Shown here: one piece after another, positions 28,201-36,345 of the stretch | Layout of the letters: every line of letters starts with the position of its first letter | Numbering within the stretch: position 1 is the stretch's first letter | DNA from: Bostrychus sinensis | Taxonomy: Eukaryota; Chordata; Actinopteri; Gobiiformes; Eleotridae | Length of the DNA: 64,000 bases | Assembly: GCA_020698575.1 (NCBI GenBank) | Contig: CM036242.1 | Location: 7,510,624-7,574,623, forward strand | Reading direction: 5' to 3' | Translations under genes and position numbers: made by a program | The notes under the pieces: model-generated | Told to the model about the DNA's origin: nothing | The model's database searches: none | What the model saw: only the letters and a program-made list of their open reading frames with translations

Positions 28201-31200
28201 GACAAATTCACTGACAAATATTTACTTGTTTGGGGCGGCAGTAGCTCAGTTGGTAGAGACGCTTGCCCACTAACCCACGCTTCGACCACCGAGTGTGACT
28301 GAGGAGTGAATGAATAATGCACCAAATTGTAAAGCGACTTTGAGTGAAAAGCGCTATATAAGAGCAATGCATTAGAGCTATTTTTATTGGTTTCAAACAG
28401 ACCATCTCAAAGATTTAAGAGCCTATATTATGTTTTTTTAGGGCTATTTGAAATAATTTTGGACACCCTTGTATTAGTATTTTACTTTTTTTTACTTAAA
28501 ATAATGTATGGAATACGTCTTCATTAGAGGGGCTGTTACGTTGACTTTTCAGATTAGATTTGGAGCCTGTATTCTCCTGTTAGCAACAGTGGGGAATGGA
28601 CAAAGCATAAAATGGCTAATTAGCACGGCTATTAGCAACCTGACAGTAACAGGCAATTTAAGCAATGATATCAGAACAAGTCCGGGGACAGTGTATGGGC
28701 TTTAGAAATGCACAGGAGCACTTCCTGGTTTCACTGTGTCTAGAAAGTAGAGCGGTGAGCATTTCCAGCTCCAAAAAGGGCTCCAGACTAACTTTTTTTT
28801 GCCAGGAGCACTGTAGCCCCTGACTGAAAATATTTATGGGCACAAGCAGAAAATTTAGGGGCGCATACCAAAAATCTGTATCACAAATATTAAATCGCCC
28901 CTATCTTAATAGACTCATAGTTTAAATGAAACATGTACAGAATGAAAAATATGGTCAAATTGATCAGACATGTATCAACAGTTAACCTTAGACAGTCAAA
29001 CACACTGCCCCTAAATAAGACAACAAATGTCAGATCCATAACGTATTGTTTTTCAGAAAATTAAGAATTAAACTAGTAATAAGTTAGCCTATACAGATTT
29101 GAATTGTTCAAATCCCCCTCAGCTCTCCCCTCAAAGTTATCAGCTCATTTGTGGCTTCAAACTTAATAACAATGGCCAACTGATGTTTTCACCTAGTTCT
29201 CTGTATTTTTTCCTATGGCTCTAAATAACAGCACATCTCTCAGACAGCGCTGTAGGAGGCTGCACCTCAGGCCAAAACAGAAGCTTCTTAGCTAAGTTTT
29301 ATCAAAAAAACTACAGCCCAGATGCCTCTCTCCTTTACTGGACACAGCGGAGTTAGTTTATAGTGGTTTCTGTGTGTGTTTTGCTCAAAAGCCGCGCTTA
29401 AATCGTTCACTTCTGTATTCTTTCAAAAAGATGCTTATACGCAGCACCACGCCGCTCATTTCCTCCACACTTTTTTCTATCGCTGTGGAGTGCGCTGCAT
29501 CATTACGCACTCCACAGCGATAGAAAAAAGTGTGGAGGAAATGAGCGGCGTGGTGTTGTGTATAAGCATCTTTTTGAAAGAATACAGAAGTGAACGATTT
29601 AAGCCTCAGACAGATTAAAGATATTCGCTGCGGGTCACACTGGAAAGTTCTGAACGGGACCTGCAGCCTGAGTTCAGCCACTGCTGAAGAAGGGAGGTGG
29701 GGCAGGGTGACAGAGATGGGGTCGGGGAAACAGAACAGCTGATCTATCTATCATCTTATTAAGGACTGTGTCTGACATCGCTCAAAACTACAACGCAACC
29801 CTAACGCAGATTACTCAAATTAATAAAATAAGAACAATACTCAGCGCCTTTGACAGTGGAAGACAAAACATATTCATTCAAAATAATGTAAAGTCAGAAA
29901 TTATCAGGTCACACGTGTGCGAGACCCATAATTTTGTCGCAAAAAGTGAGCATTTGGTCGCAGTTTGGAGCCTCAGCATACAGGATTACTCAAACATGCA
30001 TGAATAAAACTAAATACTACTGTTTTTGAGGAGGAAACAACATTCTTTTTAACAAATTCCCTGACAAATATTTACTTAGTGTTGACTTTGTGAGACTGGA
30101 AAGATATTGAACGATGTTTCACTGTTTCCAAGCAGACCATCTCAAAGATCAAGATGATCAAAAGATGCGTATTCCAATGCTATAATTATGATGGTGGAAA
30201 GTTAAGTGGGCTTGTGCTATGAATGCATCTTCTGTTTTGCTTATAAGGGCAAGTATGCAGCTTGGCTCTGGTGCAGAAACAGCAGTGGGATTTGAATTAA
30301 TAACAGGAAGAAGAGTTCTTCTAAAAGCTGGATATTATGACTTTAGTTTTATGTTTTATGGACTCTTTTGACTTCAAAAGTTGTCAGATATGTGGTGCTC
30401 GCCACTTGTGCTTGCCTTTAGATAATTTCAGTCATCGTGTGTAAATGAAGTTATAAATGTCACACTGATAATAAGGGCGTATCAGCAGCACTGCATGTTT
30501 ACACACACTTATACAGGGTGCAATTAACTGTAAACATACTGCAATTAGCCAAATATTCCCCAAATTATACAAGAATAATTTGGTTGGGAAGACACACAAT
30601 AGCAAATTTACCATACAGCAGCTAAAATGGGCTATATAATGCAAAATCCACTTTTTTAAGCTTTCTACCATGTTATAATGTTGTTCCCTCATCAAAAACA
30701 TACCTGGAGTTGTGTTTTGCTTCATTCAAGCATGTTTGAGTAATACTATATCCTCTGGCACAGCCTTTCTGAGAACTCAAAACGCTCAGTTCCATGAATC
30801 TCCACCTCTACCACAAGCCCAAGAAGCACTGAATCAACAAGCCCCCTACATCCAGTCTGCTCTCATTCATTTATCCACAAAAAAAAATCTGTGCACAGCT
30901 CTGTTTCCACTGATTCCTCACAGCTAGGTTTGCAAAATTCCGGGAAGTTGGACATTTTCAAAACACAAACACACTTCAATATCTGTGTTATTCCTCAGTC
31001 ACATGTACATGTGGTACATGTAGTAACCTGCTCTCCATACACTTCTATGAACTCTGCATCCCCCTCTCACATGCACAGCTGATCTCCACAACACCACCAA
31101 ACTCCAGACTGCAGACTCCATATTTGTGGTTAGCTCAACTATTAGTGCTGTAAAAATGTGTTTTGTGGTATATTGTGATATTTTGGGGGTATATATTAAG

Positions 31201-32356
31201 CATCATAATTCTTTATAGGCATCAATACATTTGTGACAACATCATGCATAATTAATGAGCTACATCTGTTCTGGTGGCAGGCCTAGCAACACTAGTTTGG
31301 CTGCAGTTCCCAGGCTGGCCACTGGGGGTGCTGCCGTTTTTTTGAGCAGATTAATGTAATGTGGTGGAACAGTCAGATTCTGAGGAGGTGATGATGGTGG
31401 ATGATGAAGCTGAGGATGAAGCTGTTGAGACGCTAGCATAGAAGCTAGTGTTGACGAGCTTGAGAGAATTTTTGTATTATTATTTTACACCTTGAACTGT
31501 ACAGTTTTTTTAAAGGAGTTTTCATTTACTTTTTTGGTTTTGAGAAGCAATATTTTACTTAAATGTTTTATTGTTCAAAGACAAATCTGTTCTGTAAATG
31601 TTCAATAAAGTTGTTTAAATCTTTAGATTATAATGTTTTTTTTACTTATTTATATATGTTTTTTTAAATTTGAAAATTCCGAAAATTTCAAAGCTTAACT
31701 TCCCATGGAAACTTTCCAGAAAATTTCTGGAAATTTACTGGAAATTTTCCGCCCCTTTGCTACCCTACTCACAGCATTTTTTATTTTTTTTTGTAGTAAA
31801 ATGGCATCTTACAAAAGGTTTAAGGAAGTCAGAGCTCTTTTTCTTTGATTATAACAGACTGCAACACTCTGCTGGTCTCTTCACCTGTCTCCTTGCGGCA
31901 TTGGTAAAATACTTTTTAAAATTTATAAAAAGGAAGAAAAAATAAACTTGCTTTTGGTTCAGAACTAAAAGTAAAACCAATTAGATGTGTCTCAACAAGA
32001 CAGCCCATGCACACGGCATTACACAAGGACAATGCTCTGCTCTGCTTCCATTATCTTCCAGCAGACAAAACAATGTAAAATCTTAAGGTAGACATTTTCA
32101 AGTGAGCTTTTATAGTCGAGATGCTATCACTTTAGCATGCATGGGTCAGTCTATAAACATCACTATCAGAGAGGAGACGCGGGTCATAAAGTATCACTGA
32201 CATTAGATAAAAAACACATTGAACACAAAACCAAATAAATGAATGTTCAATTGAAAATGTGTCGAAACCTACCCAAAAGAGAAAGTTGAACGTAAACAGG
32301 AGATATTTGAGGCAGATGGTTACACATGTTTCTTTTTTCTCTTCGTACACACCCAT
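1239..32356 (-). CDS. cd151: CD151 tetraspanin, complete coding sequence (7 coding exons)
   Basis: Four-pass plasma-membrane tetraspanin that associates with laminin-binding integrins in adhesion and basement-membrane assembly (known for the family). Coding exons in gene order: 32273-32356, 23878-24069, 9989-10063, 4256-4360, 2626-2784, 1373-1459, 1239-1298. All junctions have GT-AG signals and phase 0, giving 253 residues, the length of human CD151. Visible hallmarks are N-terminal cysteines 11 and 15 and C-terminal cysteines 242/243 (palmitoylation sites in CD151), CCG at 155-157, further loop cysteines at 184, 185, 192 and 208, a sequon at N159, and a YRSL sorting motif at 245-248. The start MGVYEEKK matches the mammalian N-terminus. 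TSPAN11 is the nearest alternative but lacks the YRSL tail and this N-terminus. Teleosts may carry more than one cd151 copy, so the exact paralogue (cd151 or cd151-like) is unresolved. Possible poly(A) signals on this strand lie at about 568-573 and 340-349. Confidence 0.96.
1373..1459 (-). CDS. cd151: cd151 coding exon 6 (last loop cysteine, TM4)
   Basis: Twenty-nine codons beginning GGCITKLE and ending GIACVQ. It supplies the last loop cysteine and the first part of TM4. The donor is GTAAGC. Confidence 0.95.
1909..2278. mobile_element. MITE with CpG-rich core, 9-bp target duplication
   Basis: Ends are inverted (TTGCCTGGAAAATCCAGACT at the left, complemented by AGTCTGGAAATTCCAGGCAA at the right). 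The flanks 1900-1908 and 2279-2287 are identical (acacttaat), a 9-bp or, allowing overlap with the ends, shorter duplication. The core (2030-2230) is CpG-rich, with CACGTG and an AAGATGGCG motif. It lies in the cd151 intron between coding exons 5 and 6. The superfamily is uncertain: 9 bp would suggest a MULE, 8 bp a hAT. Confidence 0.85.
2626..2784 (-). CDS. cd151: cd151 coding exon 5 (variable large loop, integrin site)
   Basis: Fifty-three codons, residues 153-205, from FKCCGS to NIYKVE. It carries the diagnostic CCG, the SCC pair and a fifth loop cysteine, plus the NSS sequon at 159. At residues 194-196 it reads RRD where human CD151 has QRD, the tripeptide tied to integrin association. 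Confidence 0.96.
3491..4140 (-). mobile_element. Tc1/mariner element remnant
   Basis: The right end (4106-4140, ggtgttctaaaacttttgac) is a terminal repeat widely seen in fish Tc1 elements. The left end near 3491-3530 is a degraded inverted match. Between them the minus strand keeps the C-terminal part of a transposase (see separate entry). It is short for a full element of about 1.6 kb, so internally deleted and dead. Confidence 0.8.
3624..3860 (-). pseudogene. Tc1 transposase C-terminal fragment
   Basis: The minus-strand frame reads WPEQALDLNLIELVWGELDRRW and later HLWELLLQSWEEL and SAKGGHLV, matching the Tc1 pattern WPAQSPDLNPIEHLW...KAKGG around the last catalytic aspartate/glutamate. The catalytic DDE N-terminal part is missing. 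Confidence 0.85.
4256..4360 (-). CDS. cd151: cd151 coding exon 4 (start of large loop)
   Basis: Thirty-five codons beginning LNAELKQSLRD and ending AVDKLQQE. This is the helical first part of the large extracellular loop. The acceptor is TTTTAG and the donor GTATGT. Confidence 0.95.
5880..6330. promoter_or_regulatory. CpG-rich island with RFX X-box, inside a cd151 intron
   Basis: A GC- and CpG-rich block in otherwise AT-rich intron DNA. It contains GTTTCCATGGCAAC at 6043-6056, a perfect palindromic X-box of the RFX type. Purine-rich sequence with gagg repeats follows at 6117-6200. It could be an enhancer, an alternative promoter or the promoter of an unrecognised non-coding RNA. No coding exon could be assigned to it. 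Confidence 0.5.
6360..6668. mobile_element. Possible MITE (TAGGGCT-type ends)
   Basis: The left end taggcctgagcaata and the right end tatttcgctagcccta are imperfect inverted repeats of the TAGGGCTG...CAGCCCTA class also seen at 9151 and 27746. No target duplication is visible. Confidence 0.45.
8805..8900. mobile_element. hAT-like element end fragment
   Basis: The sequence cagtgtttctcaactgggacc is the start of a CAGTGGTTCTCAA-type hAT terminus. The matching right end was not found, so this is a truncated copy. Confidence 0.4.
9151..9751. mobile_element. hAT-type MITE, TAGGGCTG...CAGCCCTA
   Basis: Inverted ends (tagggctgagcaatatgg / gatttatcacccagcccta) and 8-bp flanks atccctgt (9143-9150) and atccctgc (9752-9759), 7 of 8 matching. 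The core resembles 33835-34205, so two copies of the family lie in cd151 introns. Confidence 0.85.
9989..10063 (-). CDS. cd151: cd151 coding exon 3 (TM3)
   Basis: Twenty-five codons starting YFVLLLCIFL and ending YIYYQQ, which is TM3 with the conserved glutamate (LLEVLAG). The acceptor reads TTTGCAG and the donor GTAAGC. Confidence 0.95.
11380..11900 (+). pseudogene. Tc1/mariner remnant with transposase C-terminus
   Basis: On the plus strand from about 11462 the frame reads EWPSQCPDLNPIESLCWDLKK, the Tc1 C-terminal DDE motif region, followed by a stop in EE*TKF and then QKLDSNLRKRLLEV. The left end, cagttgcaatcagaaatattcaaccc, looks like a terminal repeat. Broken by stops and lacking its N-terminus. 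Confidence 0.75.
12493..13027. mobile_element. MITE with TAGAGGTYGACC ends
   Basis: Left tagaggttgaccaatata and right tattggtcgacctcta are inverted repeats. It is 535 bp with no coding capacity. Its core (12625-12790) is also found at 20440-20575. Ends of this kind occur widely in fish hAT-like MITEs. No clean target duplication is visible. Confidence 0.75.
13080..13330. repeat. Interspersed repeat, copy shared with 46240-46420
   Basis: The segment aagtgcagtgctgccttctg... cctggcagaattcttga... attattatgaatgatg recurs at 46240-46420 in the same orientation with moderate divergence. Non-coding repeat of unknown class. Confidence 0.65.
13740..14050. repeat. Interspersed repeat, copy shared with 25850-26130
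   Basis: The block acccacatgtgtgccaaga... catgtttaaatcaaatatta... ccattgtttt/ccaatgttttg is repeated at 25850-26130 in direct orientation. Both copies are in cd151 introns. Class unknown. Confidence 0.65.
17330..18246 (+). mobile_element. LINE 3' end, interrupted by a MITE
   Basis: The text tagacacattt... ggcctccataaag... aaagagggagggtctaaggacaggg... gtgatactgggctatagaaataaaattc matches the 3' end copy at 36045-36345. The tail 'gggctatataaataaattgaa' is typical of fish L2/Rex-type LINEs. A 640-bp element (17553-18192) splits it. Confidence 0.8.
17553..18192. mobile_element. MITE nested in LINE 3' end
   Basis: Begins ggccttgtcccaatac and ends gtattgggacagggcc, a near-perfect 16-bp inverted pair. 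LINE sequence resumes on both sides (gccctt / gaggcgactg), so this inserted later. Target duplication is not clear (ttt against tac). No transposase frame. Confidence 0.85.
20400..21200. repeat. Mixed repeats in cd151 intron
   Basis: 20440-20575 matches the core of the MITE at 12493. 20960-21190 (gctaatagccatgctaaatag... cttgccagcaggggg... gcaaaggtgtccaaaattatttc... catatggccacttt type end) is a family also present at 28430-28690, 39565-39760 and 51150-51330. Confidence 0.6.
22335..23290 (+). mobile_element. 1-kb repeat element, copy A
   Basis: Non-coding element whose reverse complement occurs at 28790-29745. Shared blocks are aaaaagatgcttatacgc, tgcatcattacgcactcc, cagatgcctctct (complement), ccacaaatgagctga and gtgcccctaaa. 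It has only one copy of the arm that forms a hairpin in copy B. Transposon class unknown. Confidence 0.7.
23878..24069 (-). CDS. cd151: cd151 coding exon 2 (TM1 end, small loop, TM2)
   Basis: Sixty-four codons from LAGGVVMAVG to EQRRLLRV. It contains the end of TM1, the small extracellular loop with KSDYISLL, and TM2 with GCCATFKE. The donor is GTAAGA and the acceptor CTGCAG. An intron of about 13.8 kb separates it from the next exon, the longest intron in the window. Confidence 0.96.
24900..25634. mobile_element. Internally deleted Tc1-like element with IR/DR ends
   Basis: Outer ends cagtggcaagcaaaagtatg (24900) and its complement ending at 25634 follow a TA at 24898-24899; the right TA reads CA. 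Inner inverted segments 25058-25116 and 25524-25582 repeat the end motif (gggggtacatacttttg), the IR/DR layout of Tc1 elements such as Sleeping Beauty. Remnants of transposase-like sequence (gatggcagtatcctgctgtg) are at about 25305. A poly(A) tract is at 25031-25050. Confidence 0.85.
27746..28000. mobile_element. Short MITE, TAGGGCTGG...CCAGCCCTA
   Basis: 255 bp with inverted ends tagggctgggtac / gccagcccta. Flanks gatacaaa and gctataaa match 6 of 8. Same end class as the 9151 element. Confidence 0.7.
28232..28375 (+). mobile_element. tRNA-derived SINE
   Basis: Opens ggggcggcagtagctcagtt with a Pol III box A (tagctcagttggtagag) and a decayed box B (gcttcgaccacc), and ends gcgctatataagagcaatgc, the tail of a common fish SINE. 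The flanks (ctgacaaatatttactt and cagaccatctcaaagat) recur uninterrupted at 30055-30155, so the SINE inserted into an older repeat. Confidence 0.8.
28790..29745 (-). mobile_element. 1-kb repeat element, copy B (inverted, with foldback)
   Basis: Reverse-oriented relative of 22335-23290, about 6.5 kb away. It carries an extra inverted copy of an internal segment, making a long hairpin (29396-29604). Neighbouring exon coding is absent; the similar open frames on both strands are a by-product of the palindrome. Confidence 0.7.
29396..29604. repeat. Near-perfect 99-bp-arm foldback
   Basis: Arms 29396-29494 and 29506-29604 are reverse complements with about two mismatches (around cgcagcacc against ggtgttgtg) and an 11-base loop (ctgcatcatta). 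Both strands therefore encode nearly the same open frame, which is not evidence of a gene. Confidence 0.95.
30640..30930 (+). repeat. Interspersed repeat family, copy 1 of 3
   Basis: Text such as acctggagttgtgttttg... cctctggcac... gaagcactga... ccctacatccagtctgctc recurs at 43826-44085 (same strand) and 58340-58600 (opposite strand). Non-coding; class not identified. Confidence 0.7.
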
Positions 32357-32357
32357 T
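32273..32357 (-). CDS. cd151: cd151 coding exon 1 (N-terminus, start of TM1)
   Basis: Holds one UTR base, the ATG (32354-32356) and 28 codons. It starts after a pyrimidine-rich acceptor ending TTGCAG and ends at TGG before the donor GTAGGT. It encodes the cytoplasmic N-terminus with two palmitoylation-type cysteines and the first half of TM1, ending FLFW. Joined to the next exon it reads FLFWLAGG, matching the tetraspanin TM1 pattern. Confidence 0.95.
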
Positions 32358-33834
32358 CTGCAAGAAAAACAACAGAAAATGAATGAGTTATCAAAGTCAA
32401 TAGATTGGTTTATATTATTTATACAGTCTCAACTGAGCAGATATGTATTGGTCAATAGTCAAGCGATGCAATAAATACACTATACAATATTTTTAGATGT
32501 TGCTGAATTGTTATTTTATGTTGGACAAGTACGGTGGTTACAGACACACCACAATAGTTTGGCAATGTATACTCTGGGTTTATCAATCATAAAGTTTATT
32601 CCTTTTATGTTAAAACCTGAGACAGTGCCACATTATTTGTAAGTATGAGCCAATACCAATATAATTTTAATGTTCTTTTTTAAAATAGGTAAATAAAAAA
32701 AACATCAAAATGTCACCAACCACCAGTCATTTTTGTTTTCTTAATATTACTGGTTTTACATTTCCCTAATCAAAGCAATATGCAATGGAATTCCTGGTTA
32801 ATAAACTAATTTGAAGTTTTGATTATTAAATTATATTTAAAAAAGTGAAACTGTGAAATCACATGTAAGGAAAAAGATTTCTCTAAATTTGATGTAATCA
32901 ATTTTAGACAATGTATGCTATCTAGTCTCTAGAAAATAAAGAAGTTCCTTTGTTTGCTTTAGGTGGTCCAGCCTGTGGACAGAGCTAATGTTATGAGGTG
33001 CCATAAAAGCGGGCGGGTACTTTAACCAGCCTCCTCTTTGCTCTTGGCTCCTACTCACTGCTTACTCATGGATCTGTCTGCACACACATGTACTCACCAT
33101 CTCTGCCTACACTGCTGCCACACTGCTGACCTCTTCACTCCTCCACTCTCCGCACAAACTCATCTCATTTAGGAATCAAAGTTTTTCTCTCACTAATTAA
33201 TATAGATGGCGTAGTCTTATTAGATTATACATTTAAATTATAAAAGGCAGCAGTCTTATGAAAACAAAGCATAAGGATAACATCAGTGTAGACAGTAATA
33301 ACTTGTGTTCTTGTGTGAGCGACTTCTTCAACTATCAAATCACACTGTTTGACTGAGTCTACAACAAAGTCAAACATGGCTGCTGTGTACACACATCGGA
33401 ATGGAATTTTTATAGAGTTAGTGCTTATGCGGTTCCCACAGCAATATTTCAGTTTTTAGTAAAGAAAGTTCTACTGGATACTTCTAGAGCTAATTTAATG
33501 CCCACAGGTTCTCTGCACACTTTATTTTGGATAAGCAGCCAGGAGCAACTCCACAAAGACTAATATACTGTATGTTCTGCTACAAAGGGGACCAGGAAGA
33601 TTTAGACACTGAACTATTCCAATGTCTAACATTTGCTCTTCAGAAATGGACCATTTTGGGTCAGACACAAGCCATTGAGCTGCTGGGAAGTGCAGAGTTC
33701 AAGGGTTGTAAAATGAGAGAATAAAAAGCTGGCATCTGATACAAACAATGCATGTAAATCAAAAAATGTAATCAAGTTAAGAGTATTGTTACTTCAAAAT
33801 ATTATTACTCAAGTAGAAGTAAAACATAGAAAAC

Positions 33835-34205
33835 AGCAGCAAAGCAGCAGCAGTGTGCATTACTCTCACAGTGACATTTGTGAATACATAAATGTCTTTT
33901 AGTGTTAACCCTCTCTGCTTCTACAATCCAGGTCTATTAGAATTTATACACACCACCTGGTTATAAGACACTAAAAGCTCCAGGCAATACTATGGTAAAA
34001 CAACTCATTTCTCTGCGATTATGGTGTTTCTGCAGAATCTTCACAGTCAGTATTTAAGCTCCACTGGGCACTAGCAGTAGCATTAGCCACAACACAGGAA
34101 ACAATGCAGAACTCAGAAGATGCCAATTTCTGCTAAATTCAACTTTACTATTTCTAACAACATCTAAAATTAAAAATACTAATTATTTCAATTTATCACC
34201 AGAAT
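33835..34205. repeat. Copy of the 9151 MITE core, ends decayed
   Basis: Shares gtgcattactctcacagtgaca, gtcactatttaagctgctct-like and tagcagtagcattagc text with 9290-9740. The flanks (33760-33830 and 34470-34540) carry a second recurrent motif, actcaagtagaagtaaaa. Confidence 0.6.
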
Positions 34206-35621
34206 CTAAGTCTGTGAAACAACTACTGTTTGGATGTAACATAGTTTTAGTATTGAAGTAATCAAACAGACAAAACATTTAAATAATGTGCAAATTCTGG
34301 TATTTCCACACAATAAACTTAAAGCAACAATACATAAATTGCATCTTTATAAAATAGCAAAGTAAGGCACAAAATACACAAATTTCCAAATCTTCTCACT
34401 TTTTCACAACATAAAGCTTTTAAAAACAATACTTATGTGATGTATATAGATACTGTACTGTAGAGTAACTAAAAACTGTACTCAAGTCAATGTTACTTCA
34501 AAATAATATTACTCAAGTAGAAGTAAAAACCCATTACTACCCAGTTCTGTAGATTATTTTGTAAAACACTTGTGTAAAGTGAAATAAGTATTATTAGTTA
34601 TTGTAGTTATTGTAGTGTTTTCTGCTGCTCACTCTTACTAAATACTAGACTATCCCTTTTAGATAGCTTGTTTTTGTAAGTACAATATTTATATCTACAT
34701 ATTTAGGTCACATTATTTACATGATTTATTACCACCAAAGACCTTTGAAACTTTACTTGTGATCTAAGCTCCAACACAAACACACTTCATCAGGTTTACT
34801 TTAACACAAGCTGGTTTTTCACATGTACTGAGTCACTGGTGGGTACTTGATGAGTTTACAATAGGAAATTCTACCTCAACCTTCTTTCACCTCACCATTC
34901 TCTCAGCTCCACTCAGGTCTCAACTCGCCTCTCCTGCTGACGCTACGAAATTTCTTCTTCTCTGCTTCCCCGTGCTGCCATCTGCTCCTCCCCCTGAACT
35001 CACCTCTGTCAACTCCATTGTCTGTTGACCATCTGCTTGTACACTCCTGTTAATTAAATCCAAACAGCACTTAATTGACAAACTCCTCTATTAATGTTTA
35101 AGGCCACAGCTGAGTCAAGAGGGGAAAAAACTGGTTTCTAAGAAGGTAAGTCAGTAAGAGGAAAGTATTATTTAGCTGCAGATTGTTTTGCGTCACTCAA
35201 GGGCAGATAAAGCACGGCGGCTGTCTGGTGCATGTAAAAGGCAGCCTGACACACTCACCGTAAATTGCCGTCGGTGAGCAAAAGCCTGTCTCGTCTATCC
35301 TTCAGATTACTGTGTGGGGAAACACTTGGCGCGCTGCCAGAAAGAGTTTTCACTGTATTAAGTCTAGCAAGCATTTCAGCATCTACTTTATGGTAAGAGA
35401 AAGGTGCTTCTAGCAATGATGAGTGTAAAGCAGGCCAAGTAAATGTACTATGAGGAAAAACAAAAGAAAAGTATAAATAAAATGTGTGCAACTGATTTGC
35501 ATTTAGAGGTGGCAGGGATTTATATCATCACAGAACTCTTCAGAATGCATACCTGCTTTTACAAGGGTTTAATTGGGAGTTGTGTTGCGGGCTATGGTTA
35601 GCATAGAAGACATTGTTATGC

Positions 35622-36025
35622 CAGTGGTTTTTAAAACATTTTACACAAAGTACCACCTCAGAAAATGTTTGGCTTTCAAAGTACCACTTTCATGTAATAA
35701 AATGAGCCTAAATCTTGACTAACTGAGGTCTTAGCAGAGGACAAAACAGGGCTTAAACCATAGAAAAATGCATTACTGAATACGGACAAAACAGGAACTA
35801 TACCAAAGACTAATCCAGGCCTACAACTGGACCTAAACAAGGAATAAATTTAGGACTGAACCAGAAATAAACCTGGACTACAACTGGGCCTGAACCAGAA
35901 AAAGGCATGACTAAACTAGGAATAAGCCAGGACTAAATCTAAAACAAAACAAAAAGCTCTTGATTTCCACTCGAGAAAGCCCACGTACCACCAGTGGTAC
36001 CCGTACCACAATTTGAGAAACCCTG
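35622..36025. mobile_element. Minisatellite-cored hAT-like element, copy 1
   Basis: Ends ccagtggtttttaaaaca and gtaccacaatttgagaaaccctg are inverted, and the subterminal parts carry gtaccacc repeats. The core is a degenerate tandem of about 10-12 bp (aggactaaacc). Flanks tgttatgc and ttctatgc match 6 of 8. Confidence 0.8.
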
Positions 36026-36044
36026 TTCTATGCTATGCTAGACT

Positions 36045-36345
36045 ACACTACCATTTAACACTCCTAGACACATTTTGCCTGTCCGTTTTGAGAGTGGATC
36101 TCTCCTTCGATGTGGTCTCCATAAGGCTTCTTGGTTTTTTCCCACAGATGGGTTTTTTGTTTTTTTTAGGAGTTTTTCCTTACCGAGAAGGAGGGTCTAA
36201 GGACAGGGATTTCCTGGGTCTGTTTAGTTTAGTGTAGTGATTGTTTGTGTTGATTGTGTGTTTGTTTGATTAATTGTTTGTGAAGCCCTTGGAGGTGACT
36301 GTTATTGTGATACTGGGCTATATAAATAAATTGAAATTAAATTAC
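36045..36345 (+). mobile_element. LINE 3' end fragment
   Basis: Uninterrupted relative of 17330-18246: ctcctagacacatttt, ctccataaggcttcttgg, gagaaggagggtctaagg, and the tail tgatactgggctatataaat. Fish L2/Rex-type 3' end by its tail; no coding part retained. Confidence 0.75.

Noticed and set aside
29376..29681. 80- and 98-codon open frames with nearly the same peptide on both strands
   Set aside because: A direct consequence of the 99-bp palindrome inside a repeat.
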